Position numbers and translations under genes: made by a program
Shown: positions 17,318 through 25,683 of the stretch, piece after piece
Layout of the letters: each line of letters begins with the position of its first letter
Position numbering within the stretch: the first letter of the stretch is position 1
Assembly (NCBI GenBank): GCA_964291505.2
Contig: OZ220216.1
Coordinates: 1,364,001 to 1,428,000, forward strand
Direction of reading: 5' to 3'
Length of the DNA stretch: 64,000 nt
From: Kistimonas sp964291505
Lineage (GTDB): Bacteria > Pseudomonadota > Gammaproteobacteria > Pseudomonadales > Endozoicomonadaceae
Notes under the pieces: model-generated
Databases searched by the model: none
What the model was told of the DNA's origin: nothing
The model's input: the letters and a program-made list of their open reading frames with translations, nothing else

Positions 17318-18313
17318 ATGGAGCTGGTTTGCCCTGCCGGTAGCCTGCCGGCCCTCAAGGCTGCCGTTGATAACGGTGCGGATGCGGTTTACATCGGTTT
17401 TCGTGACGACACCAATGCCCGTCACTTTGCCGGTTTGAATTTCAATGAGAGCAAGGCGGTGAAGGCGCTTGAATACGCCAGGATGAAGGGGGTTAAAATC
17501 CTGGTGGCAATCAATACCTACCCGCAGCCTGCGGGGTGGTCGCGCTGGGAGCGGGCCGTGGATATGGCTGCGGATTTACGGGTCAATGCTATTATTGCGG
17601 CTGATATGGGCGTGCTCGCCTATGCTAGGGAACGCCATCCTGACCTTGGCCTCCACCTGTCCGTACAAGCCTCGGCAACCAATGTCGCCAGTCTCTCATT
17701 TTATCAGCAGCGGTTTGGTATCAAGCGCGCGGTACTGCCCAGGGTGCTGTCCGTTAAACAGGTGTCAGCACTGGCCGAAAAAAGTCCGGTCGAGCTGGAA
17801 GTGTTTGCCTTTGGCAGTTTGTGCATCATGTCAGAAGGGCGGTGCTACCTGTCTTCTTATCTGACGGCAGAATCCCCCAATACCGTTGGCGCCTGCTCGC
17901 CTGCGCGTTTTGTTCGTTGGTCTGAAACCGCTAATGGACTCGAATCCCGGTTGAACGATGTCCTCATTGACCGTTATCAAACAGGCGAAAATGCAGGTTA
18001 TCCAACCCTCTGTAAAGGCCGCTTTTCGGTGCAGGGAAAGACCTGTCATGCACTGGAAGCGCCCACAAGCCTGAACACATTGGCGTTGATTCCGGAATTG
18101 ACCCGTATGGGCGTTTCCGCGGTCAAAATTGAAGGCCGACAACGCAGCCCGGCCTATACGGCTGAAGTGACCCGTGTCTGGCGTGAGGCGCTGGACAGCT
18201 ACCGCAGCAATCCCTCGGGTTATCAGCCGAAAGATGAGTGGATGCGCTCACTGTCCCACCTGTCTGAAGGTAGTCAGACAACCCTGGGTGCCTATCAGCG
18301 TGCCTGGCAATAA
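17318..18313 (+). CDS. ubiU: O2-independent ubiquinone hydroxylation protein UbiU (U32 family)
   Basis: A 331-residue U32 peptidase-family protein. With UbiV and UbiT it carries out the oxygen-independent hydroxylation steps of ubiquinone synthesis; UbiU-UbiV form a heterodimer with [4Fe-4S] clusters. Four cysteines fall at residues 169, 176, 193 and 232, the same numbers as the cluster ligands of E. coli UbiU (FGSLCIM, EGRCYLS, VGACSPARF, PTLCKGRF). It starts MELVCPAGSLPALKAA, the standard beginning. It is followed immediately by ubiV, and an FNR-like box lies upstream. It is not a protease despite the family name. Confidence 0.95.
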   Translation: MELVCPAGSLPALKAAVDNGADAVYIGFRDDTNARHFAGLNFNESKAVKALEYARMKGVKILVAINTYPQPAGWSRWERAVDMAADLRVNAIIAADMGVLAYARERHPDLGLHLSVQASATNVASLSFYQQRFGIKRAVLPRVLSVKQVSALAEKSPVELEVFAFGSLCIMSEGRCYLSSYLTAESPNTVGACSPARFVRWSETANGLESRLNDVLIDRYQTGENAGYPTLCKGRFSVQGKTCHALEAPTSLNTLALIPELTRMGVSAVKIEGRQRSPAYTAEVTRVWREALDSYRSNPSGYQPKDEWMRSLSHLSEGSQTTLGAYQRAWQ

Positions 18314-18345
18314 TGCCCCTCAAGCAACACGGTCAAGGATCTGTT

Positions 18346-19236
18346 ATGGAAATTACACTGGGGCCGGTACTGACTTTCTGGAAAAAGCAGGCCGTATTGG
18401 ATTTTTATCGGGAAGCGGAAGGCTGGCCGGTGGATCGCATCTATCTGGGAGAAACGGTCTGTGCCAAGCGCCGGGAATTGCGACTGGATGACTGGCTTGC
18501 GATAGCCCGCAGCTTGAAAGCAGCAGGGAAAGAGGTCGTCCTGTCAACGCTGACTTTGCTGGAAGCGGCCTCCGAACTGGCATCCCTGCGCAAAATTTGC
18601 AGCAATGGCGAGTTTTTGGTCGAAGCCAATGATGTCGGGGCTATCCAGTTATTGTCAGAAGCTGGCGTGCCGTTTGTGGCAGGACCGGCCATCAATATTT
18701 ATAACGCCTATACACTGCGCGAGATGGTAGATGCAGGACTGCAACGTTGGGTGATGCCGGTAGAGTTGTCCGGTGAGGCGCTGGCATCAATTCTGAATCA
18801 AGCGGATGACTTAGGTATCCGGGAAAAATTCACGACAGAAGTCTTCAGTTATGGTTATCTGCCGCTGGCCTGGTCAGCACGTTGTTTTACGGCCAGAGCG
18901 TATGACTTGCCCAAGGATGACTGCCAGTTCCGCTGTCTGGATTACCCGGACGGACTGGCTGTTTTCAGTCAGGAAGGGGAGCGTCTGTTTACCCTGAATG
19001 GGATACAGACACAGTCAGGCCTGTGTAGCAATCTGTTGCCACAATGGAAAAACATGGCAGAGATTGGGGTGGACGCCATGCGCATTTCCCCAAGAGAAAC
19101 GGGTACCGGTGAGCTGGTTCAGAAACTGCGGGAATCCATGAGGTGCGAATCACCGGAGCAGTTACCGCTGCAGTCCGTTGATCAATGTAACGGTTACTGG
19201 TTTGGTCAGGCGGGGATGAACGGCACCTTGTCATGA
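18346..19236 (+). CDS. ubiV: O2-independent ubiquinone hydroxylation protein UbiV (U32 family)
   Basis: A 296-residue U32-family partner of UbiU. The ATG at 18346 is preferred over the ATG at 18313 that overlaps the ubiU stop. It gives the family N-terminus MEITLGPVL, has an AAGGA ribosome site, and places cysteines at residues 39, 180, 193 and 197, exactly the [4Fe-4S] ligand positions reported for E. coli UbiV (GETVCAKR, SARCFTAR, DDCQFRCLDYP). The gap to ubiU is 32 bp, so the pair is an operon. The stop codon lies within a perfect palindrome that acts as the terminator. Confidence 0.95.
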   Translation: MEITLGPVLTFWKKQAVLDFYREAEGWPVDRIYLGETVCAKRRELRLDDWLAIARSLKAAGKEVVLSTLTLLEAASELASLRKICSNGEFLVEANDVGAIQLLSEAGVPFVAGPAINIYNAYTLREMVDAGLQRWVMPVELSGEALASILNQADDLGIREKFTTEVFSYGYLPLAWSARCFTARAYDLPKDDCQFRCLDYPDGLAVFSQEGERLFTLNGIQTQSGLCSNLLPQWKNMAEIGVDAMRISPRETGTGELVQKLRESMRCESPEQLPLQSVDQCNGYWFGQAGMNGTLS

Positions 19237-19256
19237 CAAGGTGCCGGAGTTTTGTT
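19221..19256 (+). terminator. Terminator at ubiV stop, facing ubiT
   Basis: A perfect 26-bp palindrome (19221-19246, arms CGGCACCTTGTCA and its complement) contains the ubiV TGA and is followed by GAGTTTTG. Being symmetrical, it can also end the convergent thiM-ubiT transcript. Confidence 0.65.
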
Positions 19257-19737
19257 AACTGGCCAGTGACACCAGACGGTTACTGGTCTCAAGCAATTGT
19301 TTAACCAGCTGGGGCAGTTGATCAAGATCAATGCCATCAAGCATATTCTTGATGGCGAGCCCCAGTTCGGTATTGCCTTCAATCACCAGCCGGCGCTGGA
19401 AAAACAGGGTGTCAGGGTCTTCCCTTCGTGAAGCCAGTGCTAGGAAGGCGCTGCTCTTTCCGCGAATGGTTACGTCACAGGGGCGAGGCGAGCCCAGCAC
19501 GAGCTTTTCATCAATGACTGTCAGGTAGAAATCCAGTTCAGCGTCGGTGACTGACAGTTGCAGCCAGTGATCTTCCAGACAGTCAAAATCCCCCTCAGAC
19601 AGTGGTTCCCGAAAGGTGTGGTTCAACGCCTGCGCCAGGGGGCGGTTGCGCAGTGACCATGGAATCACCTGCAGCGGCTTGAACAGCCAGGCGACCGGTG
19701 GATGGGGAATCAGGCGAAGTGTTTCAGGTAATGGCAT
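19255..19737 (-). CDS. ubiT: UbiT, SCP2-domain accessory lipid-binding protein of anaerobic ubiquinone synthesis
   Basis: A 160-residue SCP2-domain protein (former YhbT). It is thought to bind the hydrophobic ubiquinone intermediates for the UbiU-UbiV hydroxylase. Its start (MPLPETLRLIPHPPVAWLFK) and the SCP2 core (LVLGSPRPCDVTIRGKSSAF, RRLVIEGNTELGLAIKNMLDGID) are clear. It lies convergent to ubiUV rather than divergent as in E. coli, and overlaps thiM in a TAATG junction, so it is translationally coupled to a thiamine salvage gene. An FNR-like box lies upstream of thiM. Confidence 0.9.
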   Translation of the reverse strand: MPLPETLRLIPHPPVAWLFKPLQVIPWSLRNRPLAQALNHTFREPLSEGDFDCLEDHWLQLSVTDAELDFYLTVIDEKLVLGSPRPCDVTIRGKSSAFLALASRREDPDTLFFQRRLVIEGNTELGLAIKNMLDGIDLDQLPQLVKQLLETSNRLVSLAS

Positions 19738-20546
19738 TATTGCTCTTCCAATTTGAGATGCTGGTTCAGAATGTCCGGTGTCAGAAGGTAAAGTTCGTCC
19801 AGTAATTGGCTGTGCAGTGAACCGGGCCCGGCGGCCTTGAGCGCTGCACGTTCCCCAGCGATGCCCAGTGCGGCCAGTGCTGCAGTCACGGCGGTCAGAC
19901 CATCGGCTTCAACGGCAAGAAAAGCACCGGTCAGTGCTGTGGCCAGGCAACCTGTGCCGGTCACCCGGGTCATCATCGGGTGGCCATTATGCAGACGGAC
20001 CTGTTTGTAGCCGTCAGTAATCAGATCCGTGGCGCCGGTGATGGCGATGGTGGTTTGCCAATCCCGTGCAGCGGTCATGGCCAGTGATTCGACAGCTTCC
20101 GGTGTATCGGTGCTGTCAACGCCTTTTCCGCCTAAGTCGCCGGTATATAGCGCCTGGATTTCTGATGCGTTGGCGCGTATCACATTGGGCTGGTACTCAA
20201 GCATCAACCGTGCCGTTTCAAGGCGGAAACGGGTAGCCGCAGCGCCAACAGGGTCAAGCACCCAGGGCTTGACCGTATTATGGGCGTGGCTGACGGCGCA
20301 TTTCATGACCATGCCGGTGCGGGCGCTGGGTGTGCCGATATTAATCACCAGTGCGTTGGCAAGGTCAACCATATCAACGGTTTCTTCAATGGCATCGGCC
20401 ATGATGGGGGAAGCGCCCAGAGCCAGTAGACCATTGGCAGTGAAATTCATTACCACCTTGTTGGTAATGTTATGCACCAAAGGGCGTTGTTGTCGTACAG
20501 CGTCCAGGGCGGTCGTGATCCGTTGCTGAAAGGTTGGGGCTGTCAT
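19737..20546 (-). CDS. thiM: Hydroxyethylthiazole kinase ThiM
   Basis: A 269-residue ribokinase-like enzyme that phosphorylates 4-methyl-5-(2-hydroxyethyl)thiazole for thiamine salvage. Motifs visible: PLVHNITNKVVMNFTANGLLALGASPIMADA at the start, PWVLDPVGAAATRF, NVIRANASEI, and the anion-hole/catalytic stretch RVTGTGCLATAL with the catalytic Cys. Length is typical. thiE and thiD are not adjacent; instead its stop overlaps the start of ubiT. I looked for a TPP riboswitch in the 480-bp leader and saw no CTGAGA or matching conserved stem. Confidence 0.94.
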   Translation of the reverse strand: MTAPTFQQRITTALDAVRQQRPLVHNITNKVVMNFTANGLLALGASPIMADAIEETVDMVDLANALVINIGTPSARTGMVMKCAVSHAHNTVKPWVLDPVGAAATRFRLETARLMLEYQPNVIRANASEIQALYTGDLGGKGVDSTDTPEAVESLAMTAARDWQTTIAITGATDLITDGYKQVRLHNGHPMMTRVTGTGCLATALTGAFLAVEADGLTAVTAALAALGIAGERAALKAAGPGSLHSQLLDELYLLTPDILNQHLKLEEQ

Positions 20547-20658
20547 GGCGGACTCCGGAAGCTGGGCGAAATCGAAATAGAGAGGCAGTTAACCGCTAGA
20601 GTAAACCTGTCGGTACTCGGGTGCGCGATATTCTAGCAGTGCTTGAATTGATACACGC

Positions 20659-20672
20659 TTGATTTCGATCAT
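20659..20672 (-). promoter_or_regulatory. FNR/Anr-like box upstream of thiM-ubiT
   Basis: TTGATTTCGATCAT on the plus strand (nearly palindromic) matches TTGAT-N4-ATCAA at nine of ten fixed bases. It lies about 115-125 bp upstream of the thiM start. It mirrors the box before ubiUV. Confidence 0.5.
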
Positions 20673-21035
20673 AGGGAATGTGATTGATACGGATATCGTC
20701 TTTTTTGTTTAGCGAAATAAACTTAAAAACAATCAAAAAATGATAAAAGCGCTGTGTTCAAGGCTTGAAAAATTGCTAAAACACTAGGCATGCGTTTTTA
20801 AGGGATTAATTATCACTACTGCCCATTTTCTCTATTGCGAAGTGCCTAGTGCAGCGTTACAGTGCCCGCGTCATCAAGAAGTATGAAATACACGCTGTCG
20901 ATCCTCTCGACGGTGGCTCCTTCTACGACAGGCCATTTCTGGCGTGCCCGTTCGGGCAATATTGACAACAAATTTTGTGAAAGGGATTCCGGTCTCAGGG
21001 GCCGGGCGTTGTAGCTTTTTTTTCGCAGGGTTAAT
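20673..21035. other. Divergent intergenic region thiM/alaE
   Basis: AT-rich from 20700 to 20830. It contains the palindrome TTCAAGGCTTGAA (20757-20769) and 9-bp inverted arms CACTAGGCA (20782-20790) / TGCCTAGTG (20843-20851), 52 bp apart. A minus-strand frame ending at 20846 and overlapping the alaE start encodes a protein-like tail (LPERARQKWPVVEGATVERI, then DSVYFILLDDAGTVTLH). I cannot decide whether it is a small gene or remnant. No riboswitch seen. Confidence 0.35.
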
Positions 21036-21038
21036 GTG

Positions 21039-21503
21039 ATGACTACCAAGCGGCGGGAAACCTTGGCAGATACCTTTGCCATGATTACCTTTTTCATGGT
21101 TGCCGGCATGGCCATTGAAATTGGCCTGTCCGGTCTGAGTTTTGAACAGTCGTTGCAATCCCGTTTGCTGAGTATTCCAGTGAACGCTGCAATCGCACGT
21201 CCTTATGGTGTATTCCGTGACTGGCTGTTGCGGGTGGGGCGTGTGGAAGAGGGCGGTTTTTTCCGCCGGCTGTTTCTGGATGTTGTGGCTTTCGTACTGT
21301 TCCAGATACCGGTTTACATTTTGCTGGTGGCCAGCACCGGTGCGTCAGTCAACCAGATTGTGGCTGCCTGTATCGGCCAGATCGGTGGTCTGGTATTTCT
21401 GGCACGGCCTTATGGTGTTTACATGCAGTTTTGCCGTAAGATCGCCATCCGCTGTTTCGGCGGTGCCCTGGCACCGGTGACTGTTCAGGAGCGGTCTGCC
21501 TAA
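21039..21503 (+). CDS. alaE: L-alanine exporter AlaE
   Basis: A 154-residue membrane protein of the AlaE family, with four hydrophobic helices. It exports L-alanine to keep the cytoplasmic pool below toxic levels during peptide catabolism. The conserved N-terminal run RRETLADTFAMITF, then SFEQSLQSRLLSIPVN and ARPYGVFRDWLLR, matches the family well. The ATG at 21039 is used; a GTG lies directly before it. A GCAGGG ribosome site is upstream. A strong terminator follows. The next operon is a peptide importer, which makes physiological sense as peptide uptake releases alanine. Confidence 0.9.
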   Translation: MTTKRRETLADTFAMITFFMVAGMAIEIGLSGLSFEQSLQSRLLSIPVNAAIARPYGVFRDWLLRVGRVEEGGFFRRLFLDVVAFVLFQIPVYILLVASTGASVNQIVAACIGQIGGLVFLARPYGVYMQFCRKIAIRCFGGALAPVTVQERSA

Positions 21504-21534
21504 GCCTCTCCGCTGAAAGAATGATCGAATAACA

Positions 21535-21568
21535 GCCGCAGGTGTCGGATGATGCCTGCGGCTTTTTT
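21535..21568 (+). terminator. Rho-independent terminator after alaE
   Basis: GCCGCAGG (21535-21542) pairs with CCTGCGGC (21555-21562), followed by T6. Confidence 0.9.
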
Positions 21569-21588
21569 GTATGTATCAAGGAGTCATC

Positions 21589-21753
21589 ATGATGCGGTGG
21601 GAGCAACAGACAGCGGCGTTAATTTATCAGGACAGTCTGCGGATGCGTTGTTGGGAAGCCGCCCGATCTCTCATATTGCCAGTGATGCGGGTTTTTTGCG
21701 CAATGTGTCAAAGAAAAACAATGGGAACAGTTATGACCTCGTCTGCAAATTGA
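21589..21753 (+). CDS. Doubtful small ORF after alaE
   Basis: 54 codons beginning MMRWEQQTAALIYQ, preceded by a good AAGGAG ribosome site five bases before the ATG. The composition (Met- and Cys-rich, CWEAARSLILPVMRVFCAMC) gives no recognised domain. It could be a small peptide gene or the 5' remnant of a lost gene. The strong ribosome site is the only support. Confidence 0.25.
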   Translation: MMRWEQQTAALIYQDSLRMRCWEAARSLILPVMRVFCAMCQRKTMGTVMTSSAN

Positions 21754-22179
21754 CTGGTCTGACTGTGATGCTTAAGTATCAGGGAGGTAATGATATTTTT
21801 TGCTAAGGTAATACCTTTTTGTGACTCGATTAATAACCTCTTTCATCATCTCTGGTGGTTAGTGTAAAAAAACATGGAGTATGAAAAAAGAGGATGAATG
21901 GTCTGAGAAAGCCTGTTTCTTGTGAAATTTTCCTTTTATAGGTAATCGTTTATAAAGTGATGGCTAGGTAGTAATACCTATAACCATTCGTTTGACTACG
22001 CATTACATCCTGTTATATTCGGGTTCCAGTCCAAGAGAGAAGTATGCGACTGGTCCTGTCTCTGGTCTTTATCCTGGCTGTCTGTCGGCCGATTTTGCCT
22101 GTTTTTGTGCGCTGTTATCGGACCGGTCGTCTGCTCATAACTAATTCGAAATGACAACAATGAGCACCAGGGGGAATGC
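21754..22179. other. AT-rich leader of the peptide-transporter operon
   Basis: About 425 bp, AT-rich to 22010. A 36-codon frame at 22044-22154 (starts MRLVLSLVFILAVCRPI, hydrophobic, with a GAGAG ribosome-like site) precedes the ATPase gene by 25 bp. It might be a small membrane peptide, but support is weak. No terminator, riboswitch or attenuator structure was found. Confidence 0.3.
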
Positions 22180-23961
22180 ATGTCTTTGCTTGACGTGAAG
22201 GATTTGCGTATCGAATTTCCGTCGCGACACGGTACCGCGGTTGCCGTACAGGATGTGTCGTTTACCGTGGAAAAAGGTGAAATCCTGGGGCTGGTCGGAG
22301 AATCCGGTGCGGGTAAATCCACCATCGGTAATGCCATCATTGATCTGCTAAGTCCGCCAGGACGGGTCGCGGGTGGTCGTGTTGCGCTGGATGGTCAGGA
22401 TATCAGCGGTTTGCATGGGGAAGCGATCCGTAAAATTCGTGGTCGACGTATTGGGTTTATCTTTCAGGATCCAATGACCTCGCTGAATCCCCTACTCACC
22501 ATAGAAACCCAGCTGGTGGAAACCATTCTGGCTAACCTTGAGGTGAGCCAGGAAGAGGCCTACCGTCGTGCGATTGAACTGTTGGAATCGGTGGGTATTC
22601 CGGAGCCCCATGTTCGTATCAAGCAATATCCCCATCAGTTTTCCGGTGGTATGCGTCAGCGGGTGGTTATTGCCATCGCCTTGTCCGGTGAGCCAGAGCT
22701 GATTATTGCGGATGAACCCACCACGGCGCTGGACGTCTCGATCCAGGATCAGATTCTCAACCTGATTCGCAGACTCTGTAAGGAGTTGCAAGTAGGCTGC
22801 CTGCTGGTAACCCATGACATGGGTGTGATTGCCAATGTGACGGACCGGGTAGCCGTCATGTACATGGGGGAGATGGTAGAGGTTGGGCCGACCATGCAAA
22901 TCTTGCAGACACCTTCCCATTCCTATACCAAAAGCCTGATCAGTGCAGTGCCTCGGAGTGACATCCGGCTGCGCCGTTTTCCCAGGGTGGAATACATCGA
23001 GAAGGTTCAGACCCGTTCCATTGATGTTAAAAACCATTGGTTAGGGCAGCGTGAAGCGTTACCTGCCGGGCAGGAAAAGGCCAGGCTGGCTGATGATGTG
23101 CTGCTGGATGTGCAGCATGTGAATCTTCGGTTTGAAACCCAGTCCGCGTTTCTGGAAAAGAATCGTCAATATGTGCAGGCGTCCAACGATGTCAGCTTCA
23201 GTATCCGTGAAGGAGAAACCTTTGGTCTTGTGGGCGAGTCCGGCTCAGGCAAGTCGACGATTGCCCGGGTGATTGCGGGGTTGTATCCAGCAGATTCCGG
23301 GTCTGTGAATTATGCCGGCACTGACCTGACGAAGCTGAGTGAGAAAGCCCGCAAACCGTTCCGGCGTGACATCCAGATGGTGTTCCAGAATCCCTATTCC
23401 AGCTTGAATGCCCGGATGATCATCAACGATATCATTGCTGAACCGATCCGTTTTCATGGTCTGGCGGAGTCAGAACAGCAGACTCGCCAGATTGTGGCGG
23501 ATCTGTTGGACCATGTCGGGCTTGGCAGCAAAGCGGGCGTGAAATATCCCCATGAATTTTCCGGTGGCCAGCGCCAGCGAATCTCGATTGCCCGGGCATT
23601 GGCGACCCGGCCACGTTTTCTGATTTGTGATGAGCCGACATCAGCGCTGGATGTGTCCGTGCAGGCCCAGATCCTTAACCTGCTGCGAGACCTTCAGGAT
23701 GAGCTGGGTCTGACCATGCTGTTTATCAGTCACGACCTTCCGGTTATTCGCCAGATGTGTGACCGCATTGGTGTTATGCGCCATGGCACGTTGCTTGAGG
23801 TGAACGACACCGAGACACTGTTCAGTCATCCTTCCCATGACTATACCCGCAACCTGATCAGGCTGATGCCACATGTTGATGGGCTATCGCGGGATGGATT
23901 GGACATTGAATCCAGCATTGCCGTTATGCAGGGCAATGGCAGCCAGGCAGTGGCTGGATAA
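22180..23961 (+). CDS. Fused dipeptide/oligopeptide ABC transporter ATPase (DppD-DppF type)
   Basis: A 593-residue protein with two complete ABC ATPase domains in tandem. Domain 1 has Walker A GESGAGKST, signature FSGGMRQR and Walker B LIIADEP. Domain 2 has GESGSGKST, FSGGQRQR and FLICDEP. The C-terminal tails of the oligopeptide type (YTKSLI, YTRNLI) follow each domain. The fused layout and gene order ATPase - binding protein - permease - permease equal the gsiABCD glutathione importer and similar peptide systems. The substrate is not determined by sequence alone, so no symbol is given. It powers the permeases encoded downstream and acts on the cytoplasmic face. Confidence 0.9.
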   Translation: MSLLDVKDLRIEFPSRHGTAVAVQDVSFTVEKGEILGLVGESGAGKSTIGNAIIDLLSPPGRVAGGRVALDGQDISGLHGEAIRKIRGRRIGFIFQDPMTSLNPLLTIETQLVETILANLEVSQEEAYRRAIELLESVGIPEPHVRIKQYPHQFSGGMRQRVVIAIALSGEPELIIADEPTTALDVSIQDQILNLIRRLCKELQVGCLLVTHDMGVIANVTDRVAVMYMGEMVEVGPTMQILQTPSHSYTKSLISAVPRSDIRLRRFPRVEYIEKVQTRSIDVKNHWLGQREALPAGQEKARLADDVLLDVQHVNLRFETQSAFLEKNRQYVQASNDVSFSIREGETFGLVGESGSGKSTIARVIAGLYPADSGSVNYAGTDLTKLSEKARKPFRRDIQMVFQNPYSSLNARMIINDIIAEPIRFHGLAESEQQTRQIVADLLDHVGLGSKAGVKYPHEFSGGQRQRISIARALATRPRFLICDEPTSALDVSVQAQILNLLRDLQDELGLTMLFISHDLPVIRQMCDRIGVMRHGTLLEVNDTETLFSHPSHDYTRNLIRLMPHVDGLSRDGLDIESSIAVMQGNGSQAVAG

Positions 23962-24019
23962 GAAAAGAAACAGAGCAAGGCAATAACAACACACAACAAT
24001 CCGTAAAAACGGGGGAATA

Positions 24020-25576
24020 ATGAGAACAACCGTGAAAAAACTGGCTGGCGCCATGCTGGCGCTGTCACTGACGATGGGGGCGAATGCCGCCACCCTGAAG
24101 CTGGCGTACGACGCTGATCCTGTATCGCTGGATCCCCATGAGCAGCTCTCAGGTGGCACATTGCAGATGTCTCATATGGTGTTTGATCCCCTGGTGCGCT
24201 GGGATCAGAACCTGGAGTTTGAGCCGCGCCTGGCCGAGAAGTGGGAGCGTGTGGATGATCGCACCATGCGATTCCATTTACGCAAGGGGGTGAAATTCCA
24301 CTCCGGCAATACCCTGACTGCCAAAGATGTTAAATGGACCTTTGATCGCCTGAAAGCCAGCCCTGACTTTAAAGGGGTATTTGGTCCTTTTACTGCAGTG
24401 AATGTGGTGGATGATCTGACCTTTGACCTGGTGACCGAAAAACCCTATCCGCTGGTGCTGAACGCAGCAACCTATATCTTCCCAATGGATAGCGCCTTTT
24501 ATACAGGTACTGATGATAAAGGGCAGCCCAAGGATCTGCTGAAAAAACATGCCGATACCTATGCGTCAAAAAAGGTTTCTGGCACAGGTCCCTTCGTGGT
24601 GAGTTACCGCCAGCAGGGGGTACGGGTGAACTTCGATCGTTTCGATGACTACTGGGACAAGCAGTCACCGGGTAACGTCGATGAGATCATCATGACGCCG
24701 ATCAAGGAAGACCCGACCCGGGTGGCAGCACTGCTCTCCGGTGATGTGGACTTTATCTACCCAGTGGCGCCAACTGATCATGAGCGGCTCAAGAAAAGTG
24801 ATAAGACTCAACTCGTCACCCTTCCAGGAACCAGGATCATCACCCTGCAGCTGAACCAGGCGCGGGTTGAGGCATTCCAGGATAAGCGTGTCCGGCAGGC
24901 GGTTGTACATGCCATCAATAACGAAGGCATCGTGAAGAAGATCATGAAAGGCTTCGCGACGGCCGCGGGTCAGCAGGGACCCAAGGGGTATGTGGCTTAC
25001 CAGGAAGACCTCAAGCCTCGCTATGACCTGAAGAAAGCGAAGGCATTGATGAAGGAAGCTGGCTATGAGGACGGCTTCAGCGTGACCATGATGGCGCCTA
25101 ATAACCGTTACATCAATGACGACAAAACCGCCCAGGCGGTGGCGAGCATGCTGTCCAAGATCAATATCAAGGTGGATCTCAAGACCATGCCCAAGGCCCA
25201 GTACTGGCCGGAGTTTGATGAGCGTTCGGCCGATATCATGATGATCGGCTGGCATTCCGATACCGAAGACTCAGCCAACTTTACCGAGTACCTGACGGCC
25301 TGTGCTGATCTGGATACCGGCTGGGGCCAGTACAACAGCGGTAACTATTGCAACAAACTGGTAGACCGTATGGTCAGTGATGCCGGGAGCGAGACCGATC
25401 CGGCTAAGCGGGCTGAGTTGCTCAAGAATGTTGAGCGGACCCTTTATGAAGAAGCGGCATTCGTTCCCCTGCACTGGGAAAACCTGGCATGGGGAGCTGG
25501 TAAGCACGTCAAGGCTGCTGATGTTGTGAACGTGATGAACTTCCCTTACCTGGGTGACCTGGTCATCGAAGAGTAA
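24020..25576 (+). CDS. Periplasmic peptide-binding protein of the ABC importer (SBP_bac_5)
   Basis: A 518-residue solute-binding protein. The signal peptide MRTTVKKLAGAMLALSLTMG ends at an ANA/A cleavage site near residue 23. The mature protein begins TLKLAYDADPVSLDPHEQ, the family start, with FDPLVRWDQNLEFEPRLAEKW and LRKGVKFHSGNTLTAKDV as expected for cluster C (DppA/GsiB) binding proteins. It captures peptides, possibly glutathione-like, in the periplasm and delivers them to the permeases. It lies 58 bp after the ATPase gene. Confidence 0.9.
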   Translation: MRTTVKKLAGAMLALSLTMGANAATLKLAYDADPVSLDPHEQLSGGTLQMSHMVFDPLVRWDQNLEFEPRLAEKWERVDDRTMRFHLRKGVKFHSGNTLTAKDVKWTFDRLKASPDFKGVFGPFTAVNVVDDLTFDLVTEKPYPLVLNAATYIFPMDSAFYTGTDDKGQPKDLLKKHADTYASKKVSGTGPFVVSYRQQGVRVNFDRFDDYWDKQSPGNVDEIIMTPIKEDPTRVAALLSGDVDFIYPVAPTDHERLKKSDKTQLVTLPGTRIITLQLNQARVEAFQDKRVRQAVVHAINNEGIVKKIMKGFATAAGQQGPKGYVAYQEDLKPRYDLKKAKALMKEAGYEDGFSVTMMAPNNRYINDDKTAQAVASMLSKINIKVDLKTMPKAQYWPEFDERSADIMMIGWHSDTEDSANFTEYLTACADLDTGWGQYNSGNYCNKLVDRMVSDAGSETDPAKRAELLKNVERTLYEEAAFVPLHWENLAWGAGKHVKAADVVNVMNFPYLGDLVIEE

Positions 25577-25683
25577 CGGGTGACTGACTGCCTGCAGGTG
25601 TGGCGGGCAGTCAGGCTGACCTTCTGGAGGCATGCGCTTTGGTGTCTATGCCATCCGAACCCTGACAGATAAGTGATGGTTCC

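Noticed and set aside
20547..20900. Possible TPP riboswitch before thiM
   Set aside because: No CTGAGA or GATCTGGATAATGCC-like conserved elements were found on the minus strand; the leader instead has an FNR-like box.
24665..25255. Long minus-strand frame of 196 codons
   Set aside because: Antisense to the peptide-binding protein; no family features, explained by codon structure of the real gene.
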